Notes: generated from the letters alone by a model not told the origin. A DNA stretch of 41,220 nt from Actinobacteria bacterium UBA2286 (GCA_002345925.1 DDWM01000046.1:1-41220), one strand, 5' to 3'. Counted from the first letter of the stretch, positions 28,055-36,261 are shown. Numbers and translations are program-made.

Positions 28055-29008
28055 ATGAGGGCAGTGATCCAGACAGGCTACGGTTCCGCAGACGTGATGG
28101 CGCTGAAGGATCTCGAGAAGCCCACGCCGGGTGAAGGCGAGGTACTTGTGCGCGTGATGGCGGCCTCACTGGCCGCCGGTGAGTACTTCGGCATGCGGGG
28201 CAAACCGTTTCCGATACGGCTCTACATCGGGTTCCCAAAGCCCAAGAAGGACTTCGTCGTTGGGCTCGACTGCGCGGGAATCGTTGAAGCCGTCGGCCCG
28301 AGCGTGACTCGCTTCAGTTCGGGGGACGAGGTCTACGGCGAGTGCCGCGGCTCGTGTGCCGAGTATGCGGTCGCGAAAGAGGGTAGTCTCGCGCCGAAGC
28401 CAGCGAAGCTTTCATTCGAACAGGCCGCCGCGGTACCCACATCCGCGTGCACCGCGCTTCAAGCCCTCCGCGATCGCGGCAAGGTCCGGCGTGGGCAGAA
28501 GGTACTGATCAATGGTGCGTCCGGGGGAGTGGGGACGTTCGCCGTGCAGATCGCCAAGGCGCTCGGCGCGGAAGTCACCGGTGTGTGCAGCAGAGGGAAC
28601 GTTGATATGATCCGCTCGATCGGCGCCGATCATGTCATCGACTACGCCAAAGCGGACTTCACCAAGGGCAGCGCGCGGTATGACGTGATCTTGGACAACG
28701 TCGCAAGTCACTCGCTGTCGGCAACGCGTCGAGTCCTGACGCCCAACGGACTCCACGTGCCAAGCAGTGGTCACGCTGGCATGGGTTGGATCATCGCTGC
28801 ATCGCTGGCGGCGATGCTCGTGCGCCAACAGGCAGCACCGGTCGTCGCAGTCACGAACAGCGCGAGCCTCCTCGCGCTCAACGAGTTCATCAAGACGGGC
28901 GATGTCACGCCGGTCATCGATCGAACGTATCCGCTAGGCGAGACCGCTGGGGCGTTCGCCTACCTGGACGAAGGGCACGCGCGTGGCAAGGTCGTCATCA
29001 CCATCTGA
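28055..29008 (+). CDS. NAD(P)-dependent alcohol dehydrogenase / quinone oxidoreductase-like (MDR superfamily)
   Basis: This 317-residue protein is a medium-chain dehydrogenase/reductase. The N-terminal GroES-like domain has GLDCAGIVEAVGPSVTRFSSGDEVYG (about residues 69-94), and the cofactor site is INGASGGVGTFAVQIAKALGAEV (about 149-171). The structural zinc cysteine cluster is absent, which fits the zinc-free quinone oxidoreductase branch. It would reduce an electrophilic carbonyl or quinone with NADPH. ATG 28055 follows GGGGGG, part of the 119-bp repeat; upstream in-frame starts lie inside that repeat. Confidence 0.9.
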   Translation: MRAVIQTGYGSADVMALKDLEKPTPGEGEVLVRVMAASLAAGEYFGMRGKPFPIRLYIGFPKPKKDFVVGLDCAGIVEAVGPSVTRFSSGDEVYGECRGSCAEYAVAKEGSLAPKPAKLSFEQAAAVPTSACTALQALRDRGKVRRGQKVLINGASGGVGTFAVQIAKALGAEVTGVCSRGNVDMIRSIGADHVIDYAKADFTKGSARYDVILDNVASHSLSATRRVLTPNGLHVPSSGHAGMGWIIAASLAAMLVRQQAAPVVAVTNSASLLALNEFIKTGDVTPVIDRTYPLGETAGAFAYLDEGHARGKVVITI

Positions 29009-29083
29009 GAGCGGATAGGCGACCCGAGCGCCGTGCAACATGACATCGGACATACGGCAGTGTCGTTTGTTTAGGGGATTGCA

Positions 29084-29668
29084 ATGGGACGTGACAGCGC
29101 TTTTTCAAGGGACTCGGTCCTCACCCTTGCCGCCATCGCCATATCGGCAGCCGGGCTTGCGGCTTGTATCACGCTGGTGAACCTCGCTGCCATTGTAGTG
29201 ATGGAATTGGGCGGCTTCGTTGCCACCGGTGGCCCGTATGAAATCGCGCATCCAGCCCCCGGCTGGATCGCGCTCATGCCGATCTCGATAATCTCCGGTT
29301 TCGCGTTTGGCGGCCTGTCGTTGTGGGCGTCATCCAGGGTGGACGGCTACAACCTGATTCCCGCCGTGTGGACCGGGCTGTTCGTATCGCTGGGCTTGCA
29401 GTTTGCCTACTTCGGGCTGCGCCCACCCGGAGGTGGAGGGCCCGCATGGGCGTGGATCGCATGCGCAGTCGTCTTCATCCCGATGGGTCTGGCGCAAGCC
29501 AAGGGGGTAATGACCGGCACCAGCTCGTTCTTCCCCAGGATGAACGAGCCTCGCGATGGCGCCTACCAGGACAAGACGTATCGAACAGCCTACCTGGCCC
29601 TTGTAGTGCTTGGCGCGCTTCTCGGGGTTGTCGGCGGACTCTTCTTGTTCCGTGCGGTCGCTGGTTAG
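29084..29668 (+). CDS. Hypothetical membrane protein
   Basis: This 194-residue protein has about five hydrophobic segments (near residues 12-45, 63-85, 92-112, 122-138 and 168-188) with a short charged loop (FFPRMNEPRDGAYQDKTYRTAY) before the last. No family is recognised. ATG 29084 follows TTTAGGGGATTGCA. The 75 bp before it contain no clear attC, only GTTTAGG, a poor R' match. A decayed attC follows the gene. Confidence 0.68.
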   Translation: MGRDSAFSRDSVLTLAAIAISAAGLAACITLVNLAAIVVMELGGFVATGGPYEIAHPAPGWIALMPISIISGFAFGGLSLWASSRVDGYNLIPAVWTGLFVSLGLQFAYFGLRPPGGGGPAWAWIACAVVFIPMGLAQAKGVMTGTSSFFPRMNEPRDGAYQDKTYRTAYLALVVLGALLGVVGGLFLFRAVAG

Positions 29669-29711
29669 GCCGGAGCACATCTAGCTCGCGCTGCCAGCGG
29701 TTGAGGTCGTG

Positions 29712-29795
29712 CGCCAGCAGGCGCAATCAGCAGATGTGGCAAACGCTAGACCGAAGGCGGGGATGGGTACGAAGCTAGCGCGCAACACGTAAGAC
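29712..29795 (+). repeat. Degenerate attC-like site, last clear one in the array
   Basis: The loop GGCAAACGCTAGACCGAAGGCGGGG and left arm GGCGCAATCAGCAG resemble the other sites. The right end GCGCGCAACACGTAAGAC has an altered R' box (GTAAGAC, 29789-29795, instead of GTTAGAC). The SDR gene begins 25 bp later. Confidence 0.6.
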
Positions 29796-29820
29796 TCATC
29801 AGAAGGATGGGGGATCCGGA

Positions 29821-30579
29821 ATGCTCGCACAGCAGACGGTTCTTGTCGTCGGAGGTACCGGACGCACCGGGGGGCGCGTTGTGGGTCAGCTTCTGGACCG
29901 CGGAGTGAACGTCGTGGCAATCGTGAGATCGGCCGTCAGGCTTCCTGCAGGCGTTGCGGGGCATCCCGGCCTTACGGTTGTCGAGGCTGATTTGCTGTCC
30001 CTCACAGACGAGGACCTGGCGCAGCATGTCCAAGGATGTGACGCCGTCATCTCGTGTCTCGGCCACGTCATCAACCTCAGGGGGATATTCGGTCCGCCAC
30101 GTGACCTGGTCACGCGAGCAACGTCTCGGCTGTGCCGGGCCATTGAGGCGTCGAAGCCGGGCGAACCGGTCAAGTTCATCCTCATGAGCAGCGTTTCGGT
30201 GGATCATCCCGGGAATCTCGACCCGCGCCGAGGCGTGCTCGAGAAAGTGGCCATGTGGCTGCTCAGCGTGGCGATTCCACCGACCAAGGACAACCAGAGA
30301 GCGGCTGACTTCCTCCACAGCGACATCGGGACGGATAACGCGTTCCTGCAATGGGTGGCGGTTCGCCCGGACACGCTTCGTGAGGGCGACAAGACGGACT
30401 ACTCGCTCCATGAGTTCCTTGTGAGTAGCCTTTTCAAGCCGGACAACACCAACATGTCGAACGTTGCGCATTTCATGTGCGAGCTAGCGACTAATCCGGA
30501 TACATGGGGCGACTGGGTAGGCGAGCTTCCGGTAATCATCAATCCGGCGTCCGCAGACAGCCGAGGAGGCAGACCATGA
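29821..30579 (+). CDS. NAD(P)-binding atypical short-chain dehydrogenase
   Basis: This 252-residue protein has a Rossmann fold with an N-terminal TVLVVGGTGRTGGRVVGQLL (residues 6-25), the GxxGxxG pattern of NmrA-like and atypical SDR proteins. VVEADLLSL and CDAVISCLGHV follow, then the strand KFILMSSVSVDHPGN. The usual YxxxK pair is not evident, which is common in the atypical group. ATG 29821 follows GGATGGGGGATCC. The stop overlaps the next ATG (ATGA), so it forms a two-gene operon with the DUF2510 protein at 30576. Confidence 0.85.
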   Translation: MLAQQTVLVVGGTGRTGGRVVGQLLDRGVNVVAIVRSAVRLPAGVAGHPGLTVVEADLLSLTDEDLAQHVQGCDAVISCLGHVINLRGIFGPPRDLVTRATSRLCRAIEASKPGEPVKFILMSSVSVDHPGNLDPRRGVLEKVAMWLLSVAIPPTKDNQRAADFLHSDIGTDNAFLQWVAVRPDTLREGDKTDYSLHEFLVSSLFKPDNTNMSNVAHFMCELATNPDTWGDWVGELPVIINPASADSRGGRP

Positions 30580-30944
30580 GCGACGGTAAGTGCCCTAAGT
30601 GCGGTTCCCCCGACTACTTCGCGTCCAAGGACGGGCCGGGTATCGCTGATGATCACCTCGGCTGGGGAATGCTGACCGCCAGAAGCGCCACATATACGAC
30701 CACCGGCCGGACGCTTCTGTGCACCGCGTGCGGCTACTGGGAGAGCTACGTGACGGACAAGGCGTTGCTCGCGGAGATCTTTTCCCTCGACGGGGGCACC
30801 AGATGGTCACGGATTGTTCCGGCCGACTGGAAGCCCGACCCCACTGGTAGACATGAGTTGCGCTATTGGGACGGGATCGCATGGACATCATCGGTTTCCG
30901 ATGACGGAGCGGTCTCCGAAGACGCGATCGAGCCAGAAGCGTAG
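30576..30944 (+). CDS. Zinc-ribbon protein with C-terminal DUF2510 domain
   Basis: This 122-residue protein combines an N-terminal zinc ribbon (CPKCGSPDYF at residues 6-15 and CTACGYWESY at about 49-58) with a DUF2510 module (WKPDPTGRHELRYWDGIAWTSSV, about 87-109). The two halves are joined without a long linker and there is no membrane segment. GAGGAGG (30563-30569) precedes the ATG, which overlaps the upstream stop by 4 bases. Its DUF2510 tail parallels that at 2880. Function is unknown. Confidence 0.85.
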   Translation: MSDGKCPKCGSPDYFASKDGPGIADDHLGWGMLTARSATYTTTGRTLLCTACGYWESYVTDKALLAEIFSLDGGTRWSRIVPADWKPDPTGRHELRYWDGIAWTSSVSDDGAVSEDAIEPEA

Positions 30945-31157
30945 GTGTGCCGCCGCTATGGGATGATTCCCGAGCAGCTTGAGCGGTCTTCCTGGTGTAA
31001 TTGCAGTGAACACCGTGGTGGCTTCCCTTGTTTGGCGATAAGGAGGAACCTGAGAGGGCGCATGGACTGCAATTGGTGCGCAAATAGGCTTGGTTCACAG
31101 AAGGGAATCCAGCTTGCAGATACGCAGAGGAATTGGGGACTGTCGAAGGGGGTCGCT
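30945..31157. other. Spacer with inverted repeat, possible attC relic
   Basis: AATTGCAGT (30999-31007) pairs with ACTGCAATT (31066-31074), and GGTGCGCAAATAGGC follows, reminiscent of attC right ends (GCGCAAATGCGTTAGC) with the R' box damaged. An open frame in phase with the next gene crosses this spacer but shows no coding character. This would be the last trace of the array. Confidence 0.35.
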
Positions 31158-31742
31158 ATGTCAGCGCATTCAGTGAGAATCCGTGTTGCGGTCGTAGTAG
31201 TGATGCTGTGCGTCGCGATGCTACTGACGGGTTGTGACTGGCTCACCGGGTTCGAGAGTTTCCTCAACAACGGCGACATTCCGGTCAGCAACTCCAAGCC
31301 TGCGAAACCAACCGAGGATCCCGGTCCGCTCTATGACACCGACGAAGCTCCGGTCGTGGAGAGCGCGGCGAGCGAAGCGCCCATCTTCGACAACCAGAAT
31401 ATTCTCGCGGTCCAAAATGGTGGCACGTCGCCCATATTCAAGGTTGCGACTGCCTCGGTCATCACCAAGATCCAGACGTATCACTGGAATGACGCCGCAG
31501 GTAACGGCTCCACCGGCAAGATCTCACTCAAGGCGGCGGACGGGAAGACGTACGGGCCCTGGGACACCGTGGGGCTCGAAGGACAGGGCGGCGTACCCAA
31601 TGCCTACTGGGCAGCAACTCCCAACGTGACGGTTCCCGCTGGCAGCTACACGGTCATCGACTCTGACCCGAGCACGTGGTCGCAAAACGCCGATTCCGGC
31701 GGCGTGGGCTTCGCAGTGGTGTATGCCGAGAGTGCGAAGTAG
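31158..31742 (+). CDS. Putative lipoprotein
   Basis: This 194-residue protein has a lipoprotein signal peptide (residues 1 to about 26, VAVVVVMLCVAMLLTGC, lipobox LTGC) and should be anchored outside the membrane after lipidation. A Pro/Glu-rich linker follows, then a beta-rich domain of about 100 residues (IFDNQNILAVQNGG, ITKIQTYHWND, KISLKAADGKTYGPW, VPAGSYTVIDSDPSTWSQN). That pattern suggests a small carbohydrate- or protein-binding sandwich, but I cannot name the family. ATG 31158 follows GAAGGGGGTCGCT. It lies at the border between the cassette region and core genes. Confidence 0.78.
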   Translation: MSAHSVRIRVAVVVVMLCVAMLLTGCDWLTGFESFLNNGDIPVSNSKPAKPTEDPGPLYDTDEAPVVESAASEAPIFDNQNILAVQNGGTSPIFKVATASVITKIQTYHWNDAAGNGSTGKISLKAADGKTYGPWDTVGLEGQGGVPNAYWAATPNVTVPAGSYTVIDSDPSTWSQNADSGGVGFAVVYAESAK

Positions 31743-31820
31743 CAGCCGGCCAGAGGACCTCAGCACAGGGCCATTGGAACGTAGCCTGCGACTCTCGCAC
31801 AGTTGAAGTACCATATCCGC

Positions 31821-32309
31821 ATGGATACTTCTGGGACTCCCGTGAACCGGCTCGACCCGCGCGCAAGAACGGTCTGGCGTATCTACGCCGGCATCGGCAT
31901 CGCGAGCGGACTTGTTGTCTGTGCGGGGCTCGCGGTCGCCATCGTACTTGTAGACGGCCCGACCGCTGTCTGGCTGGTTCCCTTGATTGTCACTGTCGTG
32001 GCTGGACTGCTGTGGATCACCGCGCTCGTCGAGATCATGTACCGGCGTTGGCGGTGGGAGGTCACCAACGTCGAGGTCCGGCTTCAGTCAGGGCTCATCA
32101 TCGTGAGGCGCACGGTGATCCCAATGGCACGCATTCAGCATGTCGACACAAGCCAGGGACCGCTTCTGAGGCAGTTCGCGCTTTCCGAGGTCCATTTCTG
32201 GACCGCAGCGGGCAAACACAAGATCCCGATGCTTGCCGATTCCGATGCCGCCGACATCCGCGACCGCATAGCGGGGCTCGCACAGGTTACCGATGATGGC
32301 GGACTCTAG
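31821..32309 (+). CDS. Bacterial PH-domain membrane protein (YdbS-like)
   Basis: This 162-residue protein has two membrane segments (about residues 21-45 and 49-71) followed by a bPH_2 domain (RRWRWEVTNVEVRLQSGLIIVRRTVIPMARIQHVDTSQGPLLRQF). This is the YdbS arrangement. The next gene is a YdbT-like partner whose start overlaps its stop by 17 bp, the usual pairing. In Bacillus these proteins affect resistance to certain antimicrobial peptides. ATG 31821 lies 6 bases after TACCAT with no Shine-Dalgarno, so it may be leaderless. Confidence 0.88.
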   Translation: MDTSGTPVNRLDPRARTVWRIYAGIGIASGLVVCAGLAVAIVLVDGPTAVWLVPLIVTVVAGLLWITALVEIMYRRWRWEVTNVEVRLQSGLIIVRRTVIPMARIQHVDTSQGPLLRQFALSEVHFWTAAGKHKIPMLADSDAADIRDRIAGLAQVTDDGGL

Positions 32310-33867
32310 CCTGCAAAGGACCCACCCGGCGACCGTGCTGGTGCGCACCGCGCAGACGCTTTGGCAGATGAGTCTTTACGTCGTGGGCCTGGTCTTGTTC
32401 GGCACCCTTGGCAGCGACAAGCGAGCGATCCCTGCCCTCATCATCGCCGCGATTATCGCGTTCGTCGTGCTGGGCGTGATTGCCATGCGGTGGGTCTCGT
32501 GGTGGCGCTTTGGATACGGCATCGTCGGCGGCGACCTGCTCATAGAAGAGGGTCTGTTCGTCCGAAAGCGCCGCACGATTCCGATCGCGCGCGTTCATGG
32601 AGTGAACGTGAAGGCCGATTTGTTCATGCGTGCGCTCGGCGTCGTCGAGGTGATTGTCCAAACAGCCGGGGGCGGGGCGAACGAGCCCGAAGCCAAGATC
32701 GGCGCCATCCGCCTTGATCGTGCCGAGGAGCTCCGTAATGCGCTGCTGTTCGAGGACTCCTCACGCGCCGCGGAACTGCCCTTCGACCTGGATCCCGTCG
32801 GGCGCATCGGGGACTTCCGGGGTGCCTTCGGGGGCACTGAGGTTCCCGGCCAGGATGTGCGGTTCGAGCACAAGGTACCATTCGGCCAGCTGCTTCTCGG
32901 CGAAGCGACCTCAAACCGGGTTCCGATCCTCTTCGCCGTGGTCGTCGGCATTGTTGGGCAGTTCTATGAAATCCTCGATCAGCAGGTTATCGACCAGACC
33001 GCCTCCCGTGCCGCTCAGTTCGCTCTACCGGTGCTCGTGGCGTTGGTTGCCGCGTTGGGAGTGCTCCTGATCGTGGTTGCGACCGCTATCGGAGTCGCGC
33101 GCAATTTCGGATTCACCGCACGTCGCTACGAGGCGCGCATCGAGATAGAAGCCGGACTCTTCGAGCGCCGACAGGTCAGCATGCCGGTCGGCCGTATCCA
33201 GGCCGTACGCATCGAGGCGACTTGGCTGCGGCACCTGCTCGGCCTTGCAGCCATCGAGGTCGACACTGCGGGACTAGAACGGAGCGGGGAACAGTCCGGA
33301 CAGATGACGACGAGCAAGGCCATGGTACCCATCGCGCGAGCCGCCGACGTTGCTCAACTCCTGCACGGCTTGCTTCCTGAGGCAGAACTGTTCCCCGAGA
33401 CCGAGGGGCTGACCAAGCGTGCGCTGCGCTTCTACATACTGGTGCCTACCATTCTCGCGACGTTGACGTCGCTTGCTGCGGTCGGGCCGGTGAGCTGGTT
33501 CATCTACCGGCCTGCGCTGCCGTGGGCCGTGGGCGTCGTCGCGCTTGCGACACTGATCACGATCGGCGCGCGGACCTTACAGTGGCGCGGAGCGGGGGTA
33601 GGGACTGATGACGTCGCGGTGGTGATTCGCTCGGGGATGCTGGGCGTCAAACGCGTTCGGCTCACCCGTTCGCGGATCCAATCGCTCGAAGTTAGGCAGA
33701 ACCCGTTCCAGCGCCGAGCAGGACTCGCGAGTGTCAGAACCATCTCGGTTTCGGGATCGTCAAAGGCCAGTTATGGCGTTTCGCACCTCGACGAGGCCCG
33801 GGCGCTTGGCATCATGCGCTGGTACGAAGACGGCCTCGCTCATGGGCAAGCGGCGTCTACCGAGTGA
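32293..33867 (+). CDS. Bacterial PH-domain membrane protein (YdbT-like)
   Basis: This 524-residue protein carries three bPH_2 domains alternating with pairs of membrane segments. The domains begin near GYGIVGGDLLIEEGLFVRKRRTIPIARVHGVN, YEARIEIEAGLFERRQVSMPVGRIQAVRIE and DVAVVIRSGMLGVKRVRLTRSRIQSLEVRQN, each with the family RIQ/RVH motif. That is the YdbT layout. It overlaps the YdbS-like gene by 17 bp, so translation is probably coupled. ATGs at 32293 and 32296 are both possible. Its 3' end overlaps the convergent gene at 33857 by 11 bp. Confidence 0.9.
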   Translation: MMADSSLQRTHPATVLVRTAQTLWQMSLYVVGLVLFGTLGSDKRAIPALIIAAIIAFVVLGVIAMRWVSWWRFGYGIVGGDLLIEEGLFVRKRRTIPIARVHGVNVKADLFMRALGVVEVIVQTAGGGANEPEAKIGAIRLDRAEELRNALLFEDSSRAAELPFDLDPVGRIGDFRGAFGGTEVPGQDVRFEHKVPFGQLLLGEATSNRVPILFAVVVGIVGQFYEILDQQVIDQTASRAAQFALPVLVALVAALGVLLIVVATAIGVARNFGFTARRYEARIEIEAGLFERRQVSMPVGRIQAVRIEATWLRHLLGLAAIEVDTAGLERSGEQSGQMTTSKAMVPIARAADVAQLLHGLLPEAELFPETEGLTKRALRFYILVPTILATLTSLAAVGPVSWFIYRPALPWAVGVVALATLITIGARTLQWRGAGVGTDDVAVVIRSGMLGVKRVRLTRSRIQSLEVRQNPFQRRAGLASVRTISVSGSSKASYGVSHLDEARALGIMRWYEDGLAHGQAASTE

Positions 33868-34750
33868 TGATGCGGTACCGCACCTCGTGCACCCCGCTGA
33901 AGTCTAGGACTCTTACTACTCCCGGGCCAAGATCGAACGTGCGCCCCTCCGTGTAAGGGCCGCGGTCGGCGACCTTGGCGACTGCGCGCTTGCCGTTGTA
34001 TTCGAACTCGATGAGCGTGCCGAACGGAAGCGTCTTGTGCGCCACGATCATCGAGTAGGGGCCGATCTCGTCGCCGCTTGCACCGGTGCCGGTGAAGGTG
34101 CGGCTGTAGTGCGATGCGACGGCGGTCTTCCACTCTCCCGAACCACTCAGCTTCTGATTGTTGTCGCTCCGGGCAGGCGCCTGCTTGGTCTGGGCGGACG
34201 TCCGGGCTTCGTACTCCCGCACTTGCGCCTCGCTCGCGGCGAGTTTCTTCTTCGCGGCGGCGACCTTCTCGGCCAGTGAATCGAGCGCACGAGTCTGCTG
34301 GGCCTGAAGATCCAGCAGCTCCTCGGCAGAACTCCTGGCCTGGACTCGTGCGACCTTTAGCGCCTCCAGGTTCTCGGCATCCTGGCTCGCCATCCTGTAA
34401 AGCACGTCGAGACGTGTTGTGAGGTCCTGAATCGTTGACGCGCGGAGCAGTAGCACGATGCTGCCGATGTCGTCGGAACGGTAGATGGCGACGGCTCGCG
34501 TGCGGAGGTGCTCCTGGCAGCGTTCCTCTTCGACGACAGCCTGGTCGAGGGCGGAGGAGACTTTCTGCAAGCGCTCGTCGACCTTGGCTGATTGGGCTTG
34601 CAGCGTCTCGTATTCCGCAATCGCGCTCTCTAGTGCGGCGCGGTCGGCGGAGACCGGCGACACGGCGTCTGCGGGCGCGGGCTGTAGTCCCACGAGGCCT
34701 GCAGCAATCGCGGTGGCAAGAATGAGAGTGACTATGCGTCGAAGAGACAT
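33857..34750 (-). CDS. Secreted coiled-coil protein with RlpA-like double-psi beta-barrel domain
   Basis: This 297-residue protein has a signal peptide (about residues 1-29, LRRIVTLILATAIAAGLVG) and a long coiled coil (about 35-185, rich in Ala, Glu, Leu and Lys). The C-terminal double-psi beta-barrel domain (ASHYSRTFTGTGASGDEI, AHKTLPFGTLIEFEYNGK, VADRGPYTEGRTFDLGPGVVR) is seen in RlpA-like and resuscitation-promoting-type cell-wall enzymes. It probably acts on peptidoglycan, with the coiled coil positioning it. The conserved Asp in VADRGPY is present. Start 34750 lies 7 bases after TACACT (- strand), so it is possibly leaderless; upstream in-frame starts would spoil the signal peptide. Confidence 0.88.
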   Translation of the reverse strand: MSLRRIVTLILATAIAAGLVGLQPAPADAVSPVSADRAALESAIAEYETLQAQSAKVDERLQKVSSALDQAVVEEERCQEHLRTRAVAIYRSDDIGSIVLLLRASTIQDLTTRLDVLYRMASQDAENLEALKVARVQARSSAEELLDLQAQQTRALDSLAEKVAAAKKKLAASEAQVREYEARTSAQTKQAPARSDNNQKLSGSGEWKTAVASHYSRTFTGTGASGDEIGPYSMIVAHKTLPFGTLIEFEYNGKRAVAKVADRGPYTEGRTFDLGPGVVRVLDFSGVHEVRYRIITR

Positions 34751-34799
34751 GTCGAGAAGTGTAGCATCGCCGCCGCGCTGAGCCACGCTAACTAGGCAC

Positions 34800-34952
34800 C
34801 TACCTGACAGCCACGCCCAGGTAGTACGGCCAGATGAAGAAGCCAAGCACCGCGGTCCAGAAGGTGAGCTTTGCGAATGCGATCGTGAACAGCCATCCGA
34901 TGAACCAGATGATGCCCATGCCTGTGTCGACCTTGATTCTTTCGCCTGCCAT
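34800..34952 (-). CDS. Small membrane protein, 50 residues
   Basis: This short gene starts at ATG 34952 with AAGGAG 7 bases upstream, a strong signal. It encodes a charged N terminus (MAGERIKVDTG) and two hydrophobic stretches (about residues 12-27 and 31-47) rich in Trp and Phe, ending VAVR. It may be two short helices or a hairpin. No family is recognised, though similar 50-residue proteins with a WPYYLG-type end are common in bacteria. It lies between the coiled-coil gene and the protease pair, all on the - strand. Confidence 0.7.
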   Translation of the reverse strand: MAGERIKVDTGMGIIWFIGWLFTIAFAKLTFWTAVLGFFIWPYYLGVAVR

Positions 34953-34999
34953 TGAGTGCTCCTTTCAACACTGACGATTACGTGCGAATGTTCACGCGC

Positions 35000-35266
35000 T
35001 CAATCCTGCGTGCTGATCGTCCCTACTGCGTGCACGACCACGGGGACGCCTTCGATCGAGCGGGGGAGCGCGACTGTTTGTGCCTCGGCGGTGGTCACGC
35101 CCACGACGATCACGGGCTCACCATTTGCACCCTGCCCGATTCCTACCGATACCACCTCGGACGAAGCCATCAGTGAGTCGGTGTAGCGCGCCCGCACGTC
35201 CGCTGCGCTAGACGTGGAGGGCTCCGGCCTGCGCGAACTGCCGAGGAAGCGCTTTAGCCAGCTCAT
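35000..35266 (-). CDS. Small hypothetical protein coupled to the trypsin-like protease gene
   Basis: This 88-residue protein has no signal peptide. Its C-terminal half (ASSEVVSVGIGQGANGEPVIVVGVT, LPRSIEGVPVVVHAVGTIST) resembles the N-terminal domain of the upstream protease (NVVATGVGYKVSN...GEIGIVCSV, VDGIPTDVIATGAF). It may be a stand-alone copy of that domain, perhaps a propeptide-like or inhibitory partner. Its ATG overlaps the protease stop by 4 bases (ATGA), so translation is coupled. That it is a duplicated domain is my reading of the pattern, not an established family. Confidence 0.72.
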   Translation of the reverse strand: MSWLKRFLGSSRRPEPSTSSAADVRARYTDSLMASSEVVSVGIGQGANGEPVIVVGVTTAEAQTVALPRSIEGVPVVVHAVGTISTQD

Positions 35267-36261
35267 TGCAGACCCACCTTGAGTGCAGAGAAGACATTCT
35301 CGATGCGGTTGAAGAGCGTGCTGCTCTCGCTTCCGGCAAAGAGCAGGCCGACGATCACGTTCTGGTCGTTCAGCACCGCAGAGCCGCTGTCGCCACCCTG
35401 GCTCATCGGGCCTGCCATGAGCTGGTCCGTGAACCTGGCGACCGTGCTGCCAAATGCCACGTCGGCGGTGACGTCCACCTGAGTGATCTCTCCGCGCGTG
35501 AGCCCCGTGGTGCGTCCGCTCTTGACCACCACATCGCCAAGTTCCGCTCGGCCAGCGCTCTTGATGGTTCCGAGGCCGAGGATGTCGCCGGTCACATAGG
35601 AGGGATCAAGCGGCTTTGCCAGCGCACAGTCCACGAGGTTGTCGGTCCGGGCGGTGCTCACGGCGCGGAGCCGCGCATGGCTGCCCATGAGGCTGGCGAG
35701 CCAGTTGAGCGCTGCTGCGGAGCCTCGCGCAAAGATGCAGCCACTCTCTTCCTCGGCCATACGCACCGAGATGAAGTCTGCCAGCACGGCGATCGCGTCA
35801 TCCGGAAGGCGGCCGCCGTCGTACGGCCCGGGCTGCAAGATCGGGTCGCCGATTGCGGCGCGATTCTCGTTGGCGAGCACATGGTTGTTCGAGAGGATGT
35901 ACGGCTCGCCATCACGGTACACGATGCAGCCGAGCGTCCCGGCGGAGATGTCGCGGTGGCCGATGCTGGAGCCTCCCGGCGCGGGACGGTATCGCTCCGT
36001 TCTCTCGGCAAGCGTCCTGAACGCGCCGGTGGCGATAACGTCGGTGGGGATGCCGTCCACGCTCTCCGGCACCAGCTCGTGCGCTCGCAGCTCTGAGACC
36101 GGGACTTTGTGAGTGACTGAGCACACGATGCCGATCTCACCTGTGCGCACGCCATTGGAGACCTTGTAGCCAACGCCCGTTGCCACCACGTTTGGCCTTG
36201 CAAGCAGCTGGTCGCGGACCGCCTGCAGCGCCGGTCTCGCCTGAAGCACCTGATCGGACAT
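35263..36261 (-). CDS. Trypsin-like serine protease (Nal1-like fold)
   Basis: This 332-residue protein has an N-terminal domain (about residues 1-95) and a chymotrypsin-like protease domain. Candidate catalytic residues are His in LSNNHVLANE (about residue 126), Asp in NLVDCALA and Ser in GGDSGSAVL (about 291-299). The arrangement resembles the Nal1-type/trypsin-like proteins of bacteria. No signal peptide is seen, so it may be cytoplasmic or exported by another route. ATG 36261 follows GGGGGAATC. It forms an operon with the 88-residue protein downstream. Confidence 0.85.
   Translation of the reverse strand: MSDQVLQARPALQAVRDQLLARPNVVATGVGYKVSNGVRTGEIGIVCSVTHKVPVSELRAHELVPESVDGIPTDVIATGAFRTLAERTERYRPAPGGSSIGHRDISAGTLGCIVYRDGEPYILSNNHVLANENRAAIGDPILQPGPYDGGRLPDDAIAVLADFISVRMAEEESGCIFARGSAAALNWLASLMGSHARLRAVSTARTDNLVDCALAKPLDPSYVTGDILGLGTIKSAGRAELGDVVVKSGRTTGLTRGEITQVDVTADVAFGSTVARFTDQLMAGPMSQGGDSGSAVLNDQNVIVGLLFAGSESSTLFNRIENVFSALKVGLQ

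Noticed and set aside
29664..29670. GTTAGGC at the end of the membrane gene at 29084, as another attC right box
   Set aside because: It coincides with the codons GGT TAG of the gene's own end, has no paired left box, and a better site follows at 29712-29795.
661..29795. Insertion sequence or transposon as the source of the repeated boundaries
   Set aside because: I see no transposase, no paired terminal inverted repeats around single genes and no target-site duplications; the motif fits attC sites better.
30945..31157. An N-terminal extension of the lipoprotein back to 30945
   Set aside because: It would place 71 residues before a clear lipoprotein signal peptide, and the region has an inverted repeat instead of coding character.
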